In this document: positions 1 through 12,240 of the stretch, in pieces | How the letters are laid out: the number at the start of each line of letters is the position of its first letter | Position numbering within the stretch: the first letter of the stretch is position 1 | Assembly: GCF_003286085.1 (NCBI RefSeq) | Contig: NW_020825289.1 | Location: 4,650,001-4,714,000 of the forward strand | Origin: Drosophila persimilis | Lineage: Eukaryota > Arthropoda > Insecta > Diptera > Drosophilidae | Length of the DNA stretch: 64,000 nucleotides | Reading direction: 5' to 3' | Notes under the pieces: model-generated | Told to the model about the DNA's origin: nothing | Database searches by the model: none | The model's input: the letters and a program-made list of their open reading frames with translations, nothing else | Translations under genes and position numbers: made by a program

Positions 1-2809
1 AAAAAAATTGCCTCTGTCCGAGATGAGCTAAAAATAGCAACCTAGCACCCGAAAAATACAAGCTTAATTTTGAACACATATGTACATATATAAATATGTA
101 CTGGGAACACATAAATAAGTATGAATGTACAGACATACTACATATGTACTGGCAGACAGACGATCGTAGGGTGGACTTTTATATTCATATGTGTCTTTAG
201 GCATAAGTATATTTTTGCGGCTCAAGATATTTAGAGCACACATATCTGCATTCTGATGGATGTCGACCAGTGTAGAGGAGAGCTCTCCCCGCATGAATTT
301 TCTAATTCCAATTGACAGTTGGAAAGAAGAGATCTGCTAAGGAATTGTATAATTCATGTCTATGTGTAATGAATATGTACATATCGTATATGTATAGGTA
401 TTTTATCCTTTCGGGAAGGAGACCCCTACGTAGGTCCACAGCCTTATCGGTTCTTGTAATGTACTCAAATTCAGAATTATCAATCTGTCACGAATTAATT
501 ACTTAATCATATTTAATCATTCGAATGGACATAGAAAGTCCTGGCATAACCAGTAAATAAAATGAAATGATATGGAATGTACATATGTACATGATAGTAG
601 TGTAAAAACGAGCATGCATACAGTTCCGTTATTATTCGCCTCGGGGGCTGACACAACGGTTGCATAATCAGTTTTTCTGTCACAGATAGATGCTATGCAC
701 GGGCTATGCTATGTAGGACACAAGTGAAAACTTTACATCAGTGTGTCTGTGTGTCTATTTGGGACTGTGCATTGGTATTGGTGACATTCAAAAATTTCAA
801 TATGACTACGGAGGTCGAGGTTGTTCACTGTTTGTCCTCTTTACGGGTAATTTCCATTGGATATCTGTAGGCGGGGATTTCAACTAGTTAACTTATAACT
901 AAAACTGTGGAAACACTTTAAAACACCAACTCTCAAGTGTAAGTATGTACATATGTATGTACGGTACGGTACGGGTATATGTAGGTAATTTATATAAATT
1001 GTTGAATTTTCCATGATTTTAGGCGCGCGATTGAACATTTTTACATTTTGGGAGTATATTTTTTTTCGATTGGTTTTTTATGGAGTTTGGAGTAAAACAC
1101 TACTTATTTTGTTTGGAATTGTTGCAAAAAAATCAACAAAACTTACAATTATTATTCCTAGTAAAAATTCCGTTATTATATAATAAATTTATTTCAGTCG
1201 GAAGACCAAGAGCTAACACAAAGATCGCGCTATTATAACGATCAACGGCAACTGAACGCAAGGAGAACGCTGCTTGATGAGAGTGTCTATTTGAATTACA
1301 AAATTCATATATTTTGGCAAAATTCCCAAAACTACATACACTCTCTATTTTGGCCCGGGAAAATACTTTTAGCACGCACAAACTTTTGAGCACTTACCAC
1401 CTATCCGATTGTTGGCGGTTGTGCTCGGATCTCACAGAAGGAAAATATATTGTCGGCCGCAGATACATATATGTAGGTAGATACAGATGCAGATACATAC
1501 AGGCACATCCATATGGTTGTATGTACCAGCGTGTGCTCAAAGATTTGAACGAACTAAGCTGTGTGGGGTAATATGGGGAGATCATCGGTATTTGTGAGTG
1601 TAGAGAGTATTTCAAACTGCACGTGTGTCTGTTTAATATTTAGAAATTATTATTTATAAACTCTGCCCAGTGACTAGTAGTATGTTAGTTTTTAGTTAGT
1701 TTGCTACACATAGGATTATTATGGAAAACAGTTTCGTAGGATTTTCAAAGGAGCCTAGTTCATTGCTAACTGGCAAAAAAACTCTTTAATTTAACAAATA
1801 TACAAAACTACACCATGCCTTTTTAAACTCCTTTGAAATTATGACATCCAAATATATGTAGGTGGCTCTGATATATATCTAAACATGAACATTGTTTTCC
1901 GGTACTGCAGATAGCATCCCCGAACAATCGAACAATTGAAAGAGTATGCACGTTCCGGATATTTCTGCTTTTTTCTTCTCGTTTCAGCAGAGACTGCCAG
2001 CCGTCGTTTAGCCGCTTAAAATAGTCTTGTAATGCCTTTATGGCCTCTCAAAAAGTTGGCAAGAGCGCAATCGCTCTCCGCACATGTTCTTTTCTGTATT
2101 ATATCCGCCTTAACGATATTTCAGAGAGCATACATAAATATGCATTTGTCTATTATTTTACCTTTCAATATACATACATACATATGTACATATACATATA
2201 TGGACACTATTTTTTAAACTACCTGAATAACTTGAAGCTATAAATATGCAATCAGGGTCACGGCTCCGGTGCTCCAGTTGTAAGCTCAATCTGATGAAGA
2301 TCCAAAAAAGTGAATTAATTCAATCACAATTATCTTGTAATTATCGGAACTTTTTTAAATGGTATTTATATTATTCATTCACCATTATTTATACCAGCCT
2401 AACAACTTGCTTATTCTAAAAGTTCTATATTTTGAAGTAGTTATTTGCTCAGATTGTACAATTTTCTAATATCTGAACAGAATATAAATATTTTATGCAT
2501 TCAGAAATGATGATATTCATATTCTAGAAAATTTATTTAGTATTCTTTGACTCAAAAAGATTACAATTGTGTTGTGTTATGTAACAATTGCATTCGCAGT
2601 TTGCTTTGTGTGAGTAACTCCGACAAATAAAAGCAATCCTTCCCCAAGCTGTGGATTTCCGCCTATAAATATATTCATTGTAAATGCATATTATTCCAAT
2701 AAATAATAATAATTTTTTTGTTTTACAAATACACACAGATATATTTACATTTAAAAATATATGTATACACACCTTCACTGTAACTGTAAGGTCTGCTCTA
2801 CATTGTAGG
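1..2809. other. Gene-free AT-rich left flank
   Basis: I see no convincing gene here. The few open frames on either strand are short, low in complexity and rich in codons made from ACATATGTA-type repeats. Such palindromic runs occur near 930-965, 1465-1500 and 2165-2200. The last part is likely the 3' flank of Utp25, which ends at 2810 on the minus strand. A candidate core promoter at 1196 is listed separately, so part of this stretch may be untranslated leader or first intron of a plus-strand gene that I cannot otherwise see. Confidence 0.5.
1191..1230 (+). promoter_or_regulatory. Candidate Inr plus DPE core promoter
   Basis: TTCAGTCG at 1193-1200 matches the Drosophila initiator, with the +1 A at 1196. 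AGATC at 1222-1226 matches the downstream promoter element RGWYV, about 27 bases downstream and so within one base of the canonical spacing. There is no TATA box. The combination is typical of TATA-less regulated fly promoters. No downstream exon can be recognised, so the gene it would serve is unknown and the match could be chance. Confidence 0.3.
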
Positions 2810-5015
2810 TTATTTCGTCTTGGTCGAAAAGAGGTAGGAATCTTTTTTTCCGGTGCTCAATTTAAGTGCATTTTCGCTTCCAACAATGTTGCTCAAACTG
2901 AGAAGGTCATACTTTGTATAAAGTATATTGACACTCATTTCATCTCCAAAGCCATCTCGCGGGTTCTGGTTGGATTCGAGCATCAAATTGATTAGCTCTG
3001 AGTAAAAGTGCGGAAAGTTGGGCGGTTGGTACATAATTAAATTTCGAATACCCTTGATTCGGGTACGTCGGAAGAAGTGAGCCCTTTCTGAATAAAGCAG
3101 AACAGACGCTCCGCTATGAAAGAATATGTCTCTCGCCCGGGAAATTTTTTCCTTCTTGGTATATTCGCTTATCTGAACAAAACTGATCATATCAGTTTTG
3201 AACTGGTTGCGTATACGTACAAAATCGAAGTAGCTAGGCACGTACAACATACAATGTGAAAAGCCGGGCTTACTAAACTGTGGCATAATGTGCTTGACAA
3301 AATGCTGAAAGCGATCATCAAATGTTGACTCCACATTGGTGCAGTTAATTCGGCGGAAAACTTGTTGAATTGGCGTAATAACATTTCGAATATCGCCATA
3401 TTCAACTAGATTTGTGATCCGCACTTTGCCTTGGTAGTTTTGGCATTTACTATTGACCACTGCCCGAAATTCGGGAAGTTCGTGAGATGAGAAAAATAGA
3501 GTTTGGCGGTAGAAGCTAGAAGCTCCGCTTAGACACCAAGTTCGAACCCTTTGGCAATTTGTGTCCGGCAGGTTCTGCGGTTGCAGATGAAGGTGGTCTA
3601 ACGAGTGAAGAAGATTTTCCCAGTTCTGGGCTAAGAAAAGTTCCGCTTGGTCGATTACAAGTAATTCAATCGAATTCAAGAAGTCAAAGTCACTGTCCTT
3701 GTCAGTGACAAGCATGCGTAGTCCTAGTGGAGAAGCAATAAGTATGTCTGAAGAGTTCATGTCAGAAAAAAGTGAAACGGACTTCTTTGTAAAACGCATT
3801 CCAATTTTAAAGTTGTCATCTGTGTTTCCACTGAAAGTTTGCTCATAGTCATATGGTTTTGGGTTCGTTTTGGGAAAATATATCGTGTTTCCCGAGTAGT
3901 CTTGAAGGAACCGCTCATAATTTGTCATTGAATTTTTCCTGGTTTGATCTGCAAATAAAAGATAAATTATTTGCTTTCGTCTTCAACTTACAGTTCTTAC
4001 CATCTTGACTGCCAAATAGTAAGTCTCCGATAAGCTTCACTATCTTTAAAGCCGACTCCCTGAAGGGCACTATAAAGAGCACCTTCATACGCTTTAGTCC
4101 TTGGTCTCTAAAGGTCTCCGGAATAGAAATTTCATTCGGAGACAACTTCAGTGACTTGGCGAGTGCTGCCACTTTCTCGTTATTACGCAGTATCAGAGAT
4201 CTAACCTTTAGCATATGGTTCAGCGCGTGCAGGCAGTACATGTACCGGATCTCTTCGGCATTGCTGTGTGTTCGGTAAGGATAGTACAGGTCCTGATAGT
4301 TATTTACAATATGAAAGAGTTCCGACTGTAGCGCAGAAAGCGGAAACGCTACCTTTGCGCTTATGGACATTTTGACTTCTAATTTTTGCAGATCAGAAGA
4401 GCTGGAAATGCCACTCGGTGGACTGCAGTCGGGGTTATGTGCGTTTGAATCTAGCCGAGGAATCTCAAACTTTAAATTTCCCACTGCCGGCCAACTGCTC
4501 TTAATCAATGTGGTATCCGTTCGCGAGATCAAATCGCTGATATTGTCTTCAGATAGGTCGAAATCAAATCGCTTTGAAAACGAATTGTATGAATCAAAGT
4601 CGTCATTTGATTGGACAGGACTTTTGCTCTGTTTCTCAATGGTTTTTACTGCTGCAGGCACAAAGGCGGCTTCGCTCTCGTTTGGCTTGAAAAAGTCTGA
4701 AAAAACGATTCATGGTCAAGGAAAGTGGTATTGAGATTATATACTTGTTTACATACCTGTTGGTACATTGCTGTATCCATTCACAAGCTGCTCATAGAAT
4801 CCAGTTTCGTCAGCTGGGTCTTGTAATTCTGACAGGAGATCTGCTCCAGGCTCAAAAGAATTCCCTGTCAGGGCTGGGAGTCGTTCCTTTCTGTGCGATT
4901 CCTCCATTTGCTTGCTTCTCTGAATGTAGCTGTAGTTTTTCGAAAATTTCTCATTCTTGCGAACGGGGGCCTTACCGTAAGGCTTTGCTTTATGTTTCGA
5001 GTGTTTCTGCTTCAT
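2810..5015 (-). CDS. Utp25: Utp25 / digestive-organ-expansion-factor homologue
   Basis: Small-subunit processome protein of the nucleolus, needed for 18S pre-rRNA processing. Three exons on the minus strand: 4757-5015, 4001-4696 and 2810-3948, joined by two introns of about 50-60 nt and giving 697 residues. The N-terminus is lysine-rich (MKQKHSKHKAKPYGKAP), as expected for a nucleolar protein, and is followed by an acidic low-complexity stretch. The C-terminal two thirds carry the DEAD-helicase-like Utp25 fold, including VLFIVPFRESALKIV, DILIASPLGLRM and LLVIDQAELFLAQNWENLL. The family is a pseudo-helicase that lacks true Walker motifs, and I see none here. The start is the first ATG, 15 nt upstream of the family-like basic region. 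A TATCGATA DRE site lies just upstream near 5080. The assignment is firm; the symbol follows the family name. Confidence 0.88.
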
Positions 5016-5099
5016 GTTAAAAATTTAATTAAAAACACGCACGTGCTGATAAACATAAACATAGATTCGATCACAAGTATCGATAGCACATAGTGATGG

Positions 5100-7080
5100 T
5101 AGAACGCAACCTTAAGATTTTTCTATTATGGTCGTATACACTTCAAGACCAGTATAGTCTAAAATTTACGGGAAAAGATAGATTCATACCATAAAATAAT
5201 AATAATGGCCTGAAATGATGTGGGTAGAGTGTTGCCTGATGCATTATTCAACGGAATATACAAATGAAGCAATAGGAACGATTTTTGTCTTACGTTTTAT
5301 TTGTTTGACCTTTTTCGCTAAACCCGTTTTAGACAAGATCGAATAAACGCCTGTATTTAAATCAAGCCAGTCAAGTAGAATTGATTCATTAATCTGATAA
5401 AATTATATGGGCAAAGCTGAGAAATCTATATAGCTGGGAATATTCGACGGAAGAAAGATTAACCAAGAATTAGTCGTCATAACCGGTTCAGAACAATGAG
5501 TCCCATTCCACGCACACATACCCTGGGGGAATGGATGTTATAGAATTGTGAATACGTTTGTCTTCCAAGGCTCAGTAGGTATCAGGATCGACATAAATAT
5601 ATACAAGATACTAATAATGTACATGAATATGTCTAAAGAATATCAATCTTCATACATTAAGTATGATCTTTGTATAAAATTAACGAAATAGGGTGCACAA
5701 AGGCCTATACACCCATCATGTCTTTAAATACCAACAACATTGCGACTGATTTTTTTGTGGAACTACTTTGTTATTGCCTTGTTTTAGCCAAAATACAATA
5801 AAAGCAAGGACTAAAAACTAACCAATTGTGTAGAAAATTGATTTATCAATCGTATAAAACTATGTGGGCATAGATAAAGGCCCGGTTGACAAAATTTAAA
5901 TACTTGTCGCTCACATTCAAAAAAGTTAGGTTTGGCGCGCCCAATCGGTATATTTTGAAAATGAGACCGTATATTTCGGTGCTGTTCTGAGGGTCATACT
6001 GTAAGAACTGGTTTTCGCCGCGCTCCCATGTGGTGTTTTTTAGTGCTAAATGGTATTTTTGTCATCTATTAATTTAATTTTCAATTTTATATAAAAATCC
6101 AATAAATGCAAGTATTTCGAATAGGCCAATCATGTATAGAATTGATTCATCAATCGTATAAAATTATGTGGGCACGGCTAAATGTTCTATATAGATAGTA
6201 TTATTCAACGGAACAAAGAATATGAGGAATTTGAATTCGCCGCAGTTCGCCGCAGTTCGCCGCATTTCGCCCCAATTCGCCTTAGCAACAATGAGTCTCA
6301 TTCCATACACAAATGTTGCGCATTCCATACACAAAAGTTGCGGCAACATTTACTTGAAAACCGTTTTTTGGTCAAAATAAAATACATAAAGGTAATTAAA
6401 AGAAGCAATCTTGTAGAAAATGCATTTATCTATGGGATAAAGCTAAGTGGGCAAATCTATATAGCTTGAAATATAGGCAAAACCCGATTCGCCGCATTTT
6501 CGCTATTGCAACAATGAGTCCCTTTCCATACACAAATGTTGCTAACTCCATGCACAAATGTTGCTAATTCCATGCACAAATACCCTGGGGGAAATGGATG
6601 TTATAGAATTGTGAATACGTTTGTCTTCCAAGGCTCAGGATCGATATAAATATATACAAGATACTAATAATACACATGAATAAGTCAAAAACATATCAAT
6701 TTGAGAAAAGGTCTTAATAAATTGCGTTTGATCTACATGTAAAATTAACGAAATAGGGTGCATAAAGGCCTATACACGCATCATGTCTTTAAATACCAAC
6801 AACATTGCGACTGTTTTTTTTGTTGAACTATTTGGTTTATGCCTTGTTTTAGCCAAAATACAATAAAAGCCAGGACTAAAAACTATCCAATCTTGTAGAA
6901 AATTGATTCATCAATGGGCTAAAATTATGTGGGCACGGCTAAATGTTCTATATAGCTAGTAATATTCAACGGAAGAAAGAAAACGAGGAATATGTAAAAT
7001 AGAACTTGAATTCGTCAGTATATTTTTGGTATATTTCCAATTAAGCCGGTATATTTTGGTATATTTCTGAGGGTCTAACA
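5100..7080 (+). repeat. Array of dispersed noncoding repeat, partly in tandem
   Basis: Several copies of one AT-rich module follow each other. A recognisable core reads TCAATCGTATAAAATTATGT, then GGGCA, then CTATATAGCTAGTAATATTC, with copies near 5390-5450, 5850-5880, 6145-6210, 6430-6480 and 6910-6975. A larger unit is duplicated directly: about 5515-5900 matches about 6577-6975, from the CCCTGGGGGAAATGGATGTT block through AAATAGGGTGCA. No protein is encoded. Related copies lie at 8990-10650, 29700-30870, 39980-41780 and 61630-62200. The array ends at the transaldolase promoter. I take it for a non-autonomous transposable element. The class is unresolved, and terminal repeats are not obvious. 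Confidence 0.75.
7009..7080 (+). promoter_or_regulatory. Taldo core promoter region with Ohler motif 6 copies
   Basis: Four GTATATTT-like sites (Ohler motif 6, KTYRGTATWTTT) lie within 60 bases, followed by CTGAGGGTC, a truncated form of the motif 1/M1BP box YGGTCACACTR. The ATG of transaldolase is about 55 bases downstream. The first half, CTTGAATTCGTCAGTATATTT-like, is shared with the dispersed repeat, so this promoter may derive from the element. Confidence 0.55.
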
Positions 7081-7134
7081 GCAGCAGGCATTGTTAATAA
7101 ATTTAATTTTTTTATTTTTTTATATTTTTTTGGA

Positions 7135-8675
7135 ATGGGAAGCGATCGCACGTCGAAAAAGCTAAAGATGTCGGTTCTACAACAACTTAAACAAGTGACC
7201 ACAATAGTGGCTGACACCGGCGACTTTGAAGGTACATATATAAGGTTCATATATAAGTTGTGTTTTGTTAAAAAGAAGTTAATTTAAAGCTAAGTTTGAT
7301 CTGGAATATACACACACACACACATACAAAAGCTGAAACATGCTTTCTAAGGTAAATGTATGTATGTATGTATGCTGTTCAGGTTCAATGATAGTCATAA
7401 ATATGTATGTATTCGAGTTTTTGTTATCTTCTTTTGTGAAGATCAAATAAAAGTGACAGTCAGAATTCAACCTGACTTTAGTTTGACCTTATGTGCATAC
7501 GTGTGTTGGAAATTTGACCGCTGTACTGATAAGGTTTCATTTGAAAAAAATGTATATGTGTTTAAGAGGCTTTGGTTTGGCAATAAAAATCAAGGATTTG
7601 TTCATGTAAAATGATGTCGGCCAGTTGCTCAAACTGGTTTACAGGGTCGTTCTACAGCGGCAGTCCGAAAAGTGCAATAATATGTTTCTTCTAAACATTA
7701 TATTTTATTTTTAGCCATCAATATCTACAAGCCAACGGATGCCACGACAAATCCTTCTCTTATTTTGTCGGCGTCGTCCATGGAGCGATACCAGCCCTTG
7801 GTACAGAAGGCAGTGGATTATGGAAAGAGCCAAAAAGGGTATAATTGAATACTTTATTGCTTATGCTTTGATTTCACTAAATTCCTCTGTCTATCATCAG
7901 TTCGTTGAATGATCAAGTTTCTGAGGCAATGGACTATTTGTGCGTGCTGTTTGGATCCGAGATTCTGAAGGTTGTTCCAGGAAGGGTGTCTACCGAAATA
8001 GACGCCCGACTGTCATTCGACACAAAGAACAGTGTGGAGAAGGCTTTGAAGCTGATCAAGCTGTACAAATCCCTTGGCATAGACAAGGACCGAATTCTGA
8101 TAAAGTTGGCATCCACTTGGGAAGGAATCAAGGCGGCCGAGATTTTGGAAAACGAGCATGGTGTTCACTGCAATCTGACCCTTCTGTTCTCATTCGCACA
8201 GGCAGTGGCGTGCGCGGAGGCCAAAGTCACTTTAATCTCCCCTTTTGTGGGCCGGATATTGGATTGGTATGTGGCCAACACAGATAACAAGAAATTCGAG
8301 GCCTTAAAGGACCCAGGTGTGGTTTCGGTTACGAAAATCTACAATTACTATAAGAAGTACGATTACGAAACCCTGGTTATGGGTGCTTCATTCCGGAATG
8401 TGGGCGAAATCAAAGCATTGGCTGGATGTGATTTGCTGACTATTAGCCCGTCGCTGCTGAAGGAACTAGAGAACGAGATAGATTCGGTGACAACATATTT
8501 GTCGGTGGACAATGCAAAGGTACAGGACATCGAAAAGATTTCCGTGGACGAGAGTAAATTTCGCTGGTTACTCAATGAAGATGCGATGGCAACTGATAAA
8601 CTTTCGGAGGGCATTCGAAAGTTTGCAGTGGACACAGTTAAGCTGGAGAATTTGATCAAAAGTTACTTTAAGTAA
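7135..8675 (+). CDS. Taldo: Transaldolase
   Basis: Cytosolic enzyme of the non-oxidative pentose phosphate pathway. It moves a dihydroxyacetone unit from sedoheptulose-7-phosphate to glyceraldehyde-3-phosphate. Three exons, 7135-7231, 7715-7838 and 7901-8675, give 331 residues, close to the roughly 337 of the human enzyme. The Schiff-base lysine is in [13 protein letters not shown]. The N-terminal [14 protein letters not shown] and TNPSLIL blocks and the later [28 protein letters not shown] and [18 protein letters not shown] motifs are all intact. I use the first ATG at 7135 ([12 protein letters not shown]...); the ATG at 7168 is an alternative, and human TALDO has a similar basic leader. The 5' leader is very short and T-rich. 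Intron 1 (7232-7714) contains CA and TGTA microsatellites and no gene. Confidence 0.96.
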
Positions 8676-10760
8676 GCCGTGGGCTTTTTCCGGTACCAGT
8701 TTCAAACCACGTGAAAGTTTTGTAATCGGTGGAGGATAAAACATTTAAAATATGTTTCAAAAAACATATAATTTTGTACTTGAATAATAATTAAAGTTTT
8801 TAAATTTATGTTTTGACGACAGACTTTAAATTAGAATAAAGTTAGTTTGGGGTTGTCGCTGACTGTGAAATGTAATTTCTCGATAGTGCTTTCTCTTTAT
8901 GGAATATTTTGTATGGCCTTAAAATGAAACTCAGAAACTCGCCCGCTCAGAAAATCATTCGAGTCTGGGGTGGGCTGGCAACCGATGAATGACGAATCAC
9001 GTCGAAGCGTCAAAGAAATATCAATTACGTTTTAAAACGTACATATCTTCATATTAGATGAACGGAATAGGGTATACAAACGGCCATACTATGGTTGAAA
9101 GCAACAAGTCTTCAACATTGACATGATCACATTGCGACTGTTTTTTTGTTGATATTTTTTATTTAAACCTTATTTTAGTCAAAATAATATAAATATTATT
9201 GTATGTATGTAAATGTATTCATCAAAAGGTTAAAACTATGTGAGCAGGGCTGGGAATATATAAATTGAGCAATAGAAACGATTACTTTCTTATGTTTTTT
9301 TTTGCTTGACCTTTTTCGCTAAAACCTTTTTTAGGAAAAGTCCAATAAATGCACGTATTTAAAATAAATCAGTCACTTAGAAAATAGGTTTGTAAATTGG
9401 ATAAAATGATCTGGCAGGGCTGAGAGATCTAGATAGCTAGTAATATCGGACGGAATATCAAAATTTATGAATTTTTTGAATCGGTAATGGCTTGGTTGAC
9501 AACATTTAAATCCTTGTCGTTCACATTCAAAAAATTTATATTTGGCGCGCAGTATCGATAACAGAACTTGAATCGGGTAAGGACCTTTTTCACACGGTTG
9601 ACCACAATGAGACTCATTCCATACTTAATATTATGTACTTAAATTACTGTACTTGGATATCGAATATGCCCAATTATTGGGCATCCGGATATTCTGCCGC
9701 GGCCGTTTCCTGCCATCATGCTATTCAGCATGTTGGTCACTTTAACTACTATTACAATTGGTACGGTACTGATAAGTTAGTTTAAATATTTATTTGATGT
9801 ACTCCTCATATAATATAGCCATAAAAACATTGTTTTTTTTTAAATAGACCGCCAAACTACGAAGCGGCTCAAACGGAACGACGCGATTTTTGCTTTCGGT
9901 CAATGAAAATGGTCAAAAAATAAATGCAAAACATGTTGGAAAGGATATTATAGAATTGTAGATTTGTTATCCCAGGCAAAAAAATTTAGTCTCTGTTTTA
10001 AGGCTATTTCATTGTGCTCTTACAGATAAAATTGCGGGCAACATTAACTTGTAAACCGTTTTTTAGTCCAAATACAATACATAAAAGTAATTAAAAGAAG
10101 CTAATTTTGTAGAAATTGTAATCATCGATGGGATAAAGCTAAGTGGGCAAAGCTTAAAACTCAATATAGCTTGTAATATTCGACGGAATATCAAAATCGA
10201 AAAAAGTGTTTCGAATCTATTATAAGCCAAGGGGGTATTTCAATTTTCCACCAAAAATAATTAAAGTTAGCGTTGTTATTTTTAATTTCAGAATCTACAA
10301 GACAAAATTTATAATCGTTAATATTTTCTACCATTTACCTGAAGAAGGTGAACTATTTAAATAGAGGGGGCTTAAGTGGGCTAAATTCGTTTTTTCATGT
10401 TGGAGAACAAAAACAGCAATCGCCGTAGCAATAAAATAAGTCAAGTATTTACAACAAACAGATCAAGTAGAAAATTGATTCATTTATTAGATAAAATTAT
10501 GGGGGCAGGACTGAGAGATCTACGTAGCTAGTAATAGTCGACGGAATATCAAAAACGAGGAATATGTATAATAAAACTTGAATTCGTCGGTATATTTACA
10601 GTATATTTTTAAAATAAGACGGTATTTTCCTGTATATTTCTGATTCTGAAATCGATCAAATGCAAAAAAATAATCGATAAGAAAATTCAAAATTTCTTGA
10701 ACTTACATTTTGTTTTCTACTTTGTTCTTACTAACTCGCTCACTCATACATACAAATATG
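8676..10760 (+). repeat. Further copies of the dispersed repeat
   Basis: After the Taldo 3' end there is about 200 nt of unique sequence, then repeat modules: 9050-9240 (AATAGGGTATACAAACGGCC block), 9240-9450, 9900-10190 and 10195-10650. The last copy, about 10200-10650, matches the reverse complement of 29730-30200 almost base for base, including the block with GAGGGGGCTTAAGTGGGC, so these two copies look recent. No reading frame is conserved between copies. The last copy ends in the CTTGAATTCGTCGGTATATTT edge at about 10577-10650. Confidence 0.72.
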
Positions 10761-10824
10761 AGCTGGGCATACATTGAAAAGAAACGAAATAAGGATGTTT
10801 ACGTTTGAATGAAGAATGAAAAAG

Positions 10825-10885
10825 AAATATACCAAAATACCACTATCGATAGATCCGATATCAACTGGGGTCACACTGATCCCAT
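10825..10885 (+). promoter_or_regulatory. Orphan housekeeping-type promoter cluster
   Basis: Within 60 bases there are AAATATACCAAAATACC (motif 6 sites on the minus strand), ACTATCGATAGA (DRE, DREF site) and GGGGTCACACTGAT (motif 1, M1BP site). This set is typical of constitutive fly promoters, yet no coding exon follows within 1.7 kb. It could be a distal start for G-alpha-s, using a leader intron that ends at the AG at 12438-12439 (AAATTCAG then CTTTCGG). Otherwise it is a promoter relic associated with the nearby repeat. Confidence 0.4.
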
Positions 10886-11389
10886 CCCTAGGTTGAATAC
10901 ATAAAATAAAAAATATAAAAAAAGTGAGTTTAGGTGGTATTAAAATGAATTTCTAGAGTGACAATTTCATGCATTGCAATCCAGGGCAGGTGGAAAATGT
11001 TTGGCCATTGAAAGTCCGCTCATAACGCGGCAAGTGTGATCAAAGTATCTTTTTCTGCACCTCCGAAAGTTGCTCCGATATCGTGTGTGCACCTTTGCTT
11101 TTGCTCAACCACCCAAGTTGCTCCCATGAATAAAAATGTTCGGTAACGGTAAACAATAAAACCATTGTCAAACATAGGGAACATTTTGTGTACTGTACAT
11201 GCAAATATATGCCTGTGACAATAAAATCGCGCAATGATGTGATTCGCTGGCCGAGGTCCGACTTAAGTTCCTTTCATCCTTAGACCCGAAATCAGTGAAA
11301 AATCGTTCGCGCATGAATTCAAAACACTATCAGATGGGTATAATATAGTTTCCAAAAGTGTCAAAGAAATGGCAAATATTCTGGGCAAT

Positions 11390-12240
11390 ATATACATATA
11401 GAGATATATGTACATACATTTTTTTATGTACATCCATTCACACATGCAAACCGAGAACTTGTGTCTATATGCATATATATCCAAACACATACATCCGCAC
11501 ATATGTATATATGAGTAGATACACAACGATGTGTACACATATCTGTCTAATATATGTACATATATATGTACCCGCTTAGATCCCGATGAATTTATGCACA
11601 TTTATTTACAATTAAATATTCTCGACTTTCGGTTGAAGTATGTATTTTGGGTGGACACCAATAATTAATAGATTAAACACTTCTACGCATACTCGTACAT
11701 GCCTATGCGTGCATATATTAAGTACAGATATTCATATTTAAAGTAAAATGTTAATCAAATTTTTGCCCATTTACATACATATATTTCGGTAAAAAAAAAA
11801 TTCGCCCACTGAATGTGTATACAAAAATATATTCATCGTACATACATGTGTATGTATTAGCTGCCTTACGGGCCTGCAGATGAAATTATGTTGGTATCTC
11901 TATGTACATGCGTACCTGCACCTTTGTATGCGCAAAAATTTCACCCGCCCTCTGCTTCACCTGTTACACTGCCCTGATGTATACGATTCGTCCTGCTACT
12001 GCTGGGTGGGGGTGCTGGGCTCTGATGTATTCGAGTGAATTATTGTAATTTTTAATAGATTTCGGGTGTACAAGCAAACCAGCAGCATAATTTTCGGGAA
12101 CATTAAAGCTCTGCTTGAGCTACGGACAATCAATCCGTGACTCACATTATAAATTCGTGGGCAGTAGTGTCGCAGTTTCGTTTATACACACCTGCATATA
12201 TACCTATGTACACACATACATATGTATAAGTACATAATAA
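11390..12240. repeat. TACATATGTA palindrome-rich segment upstream of G-alpha-s
   Basis: Runs of ATACATATGTACATA and close variants occur repeatedly between 11390 and 11580, again around 11690-11860 and at 12180-12235. The sequence is nearly self-complementary, so both strands show equally poor cysteine- and tyrosine-rich open frames. The rest of 10890-12440 holds no recognisable gene and is best taken as the 5' flank or leader intron of G-alpha-s. Confidence 0.5.

Noticed and set aside
11263..11601. Cys/Tyr-rich frames on both strands upstream of G-alpha-s
   Set aside because: They arise from the palindromic TACATATGTA runs, which read similarly on both strands.
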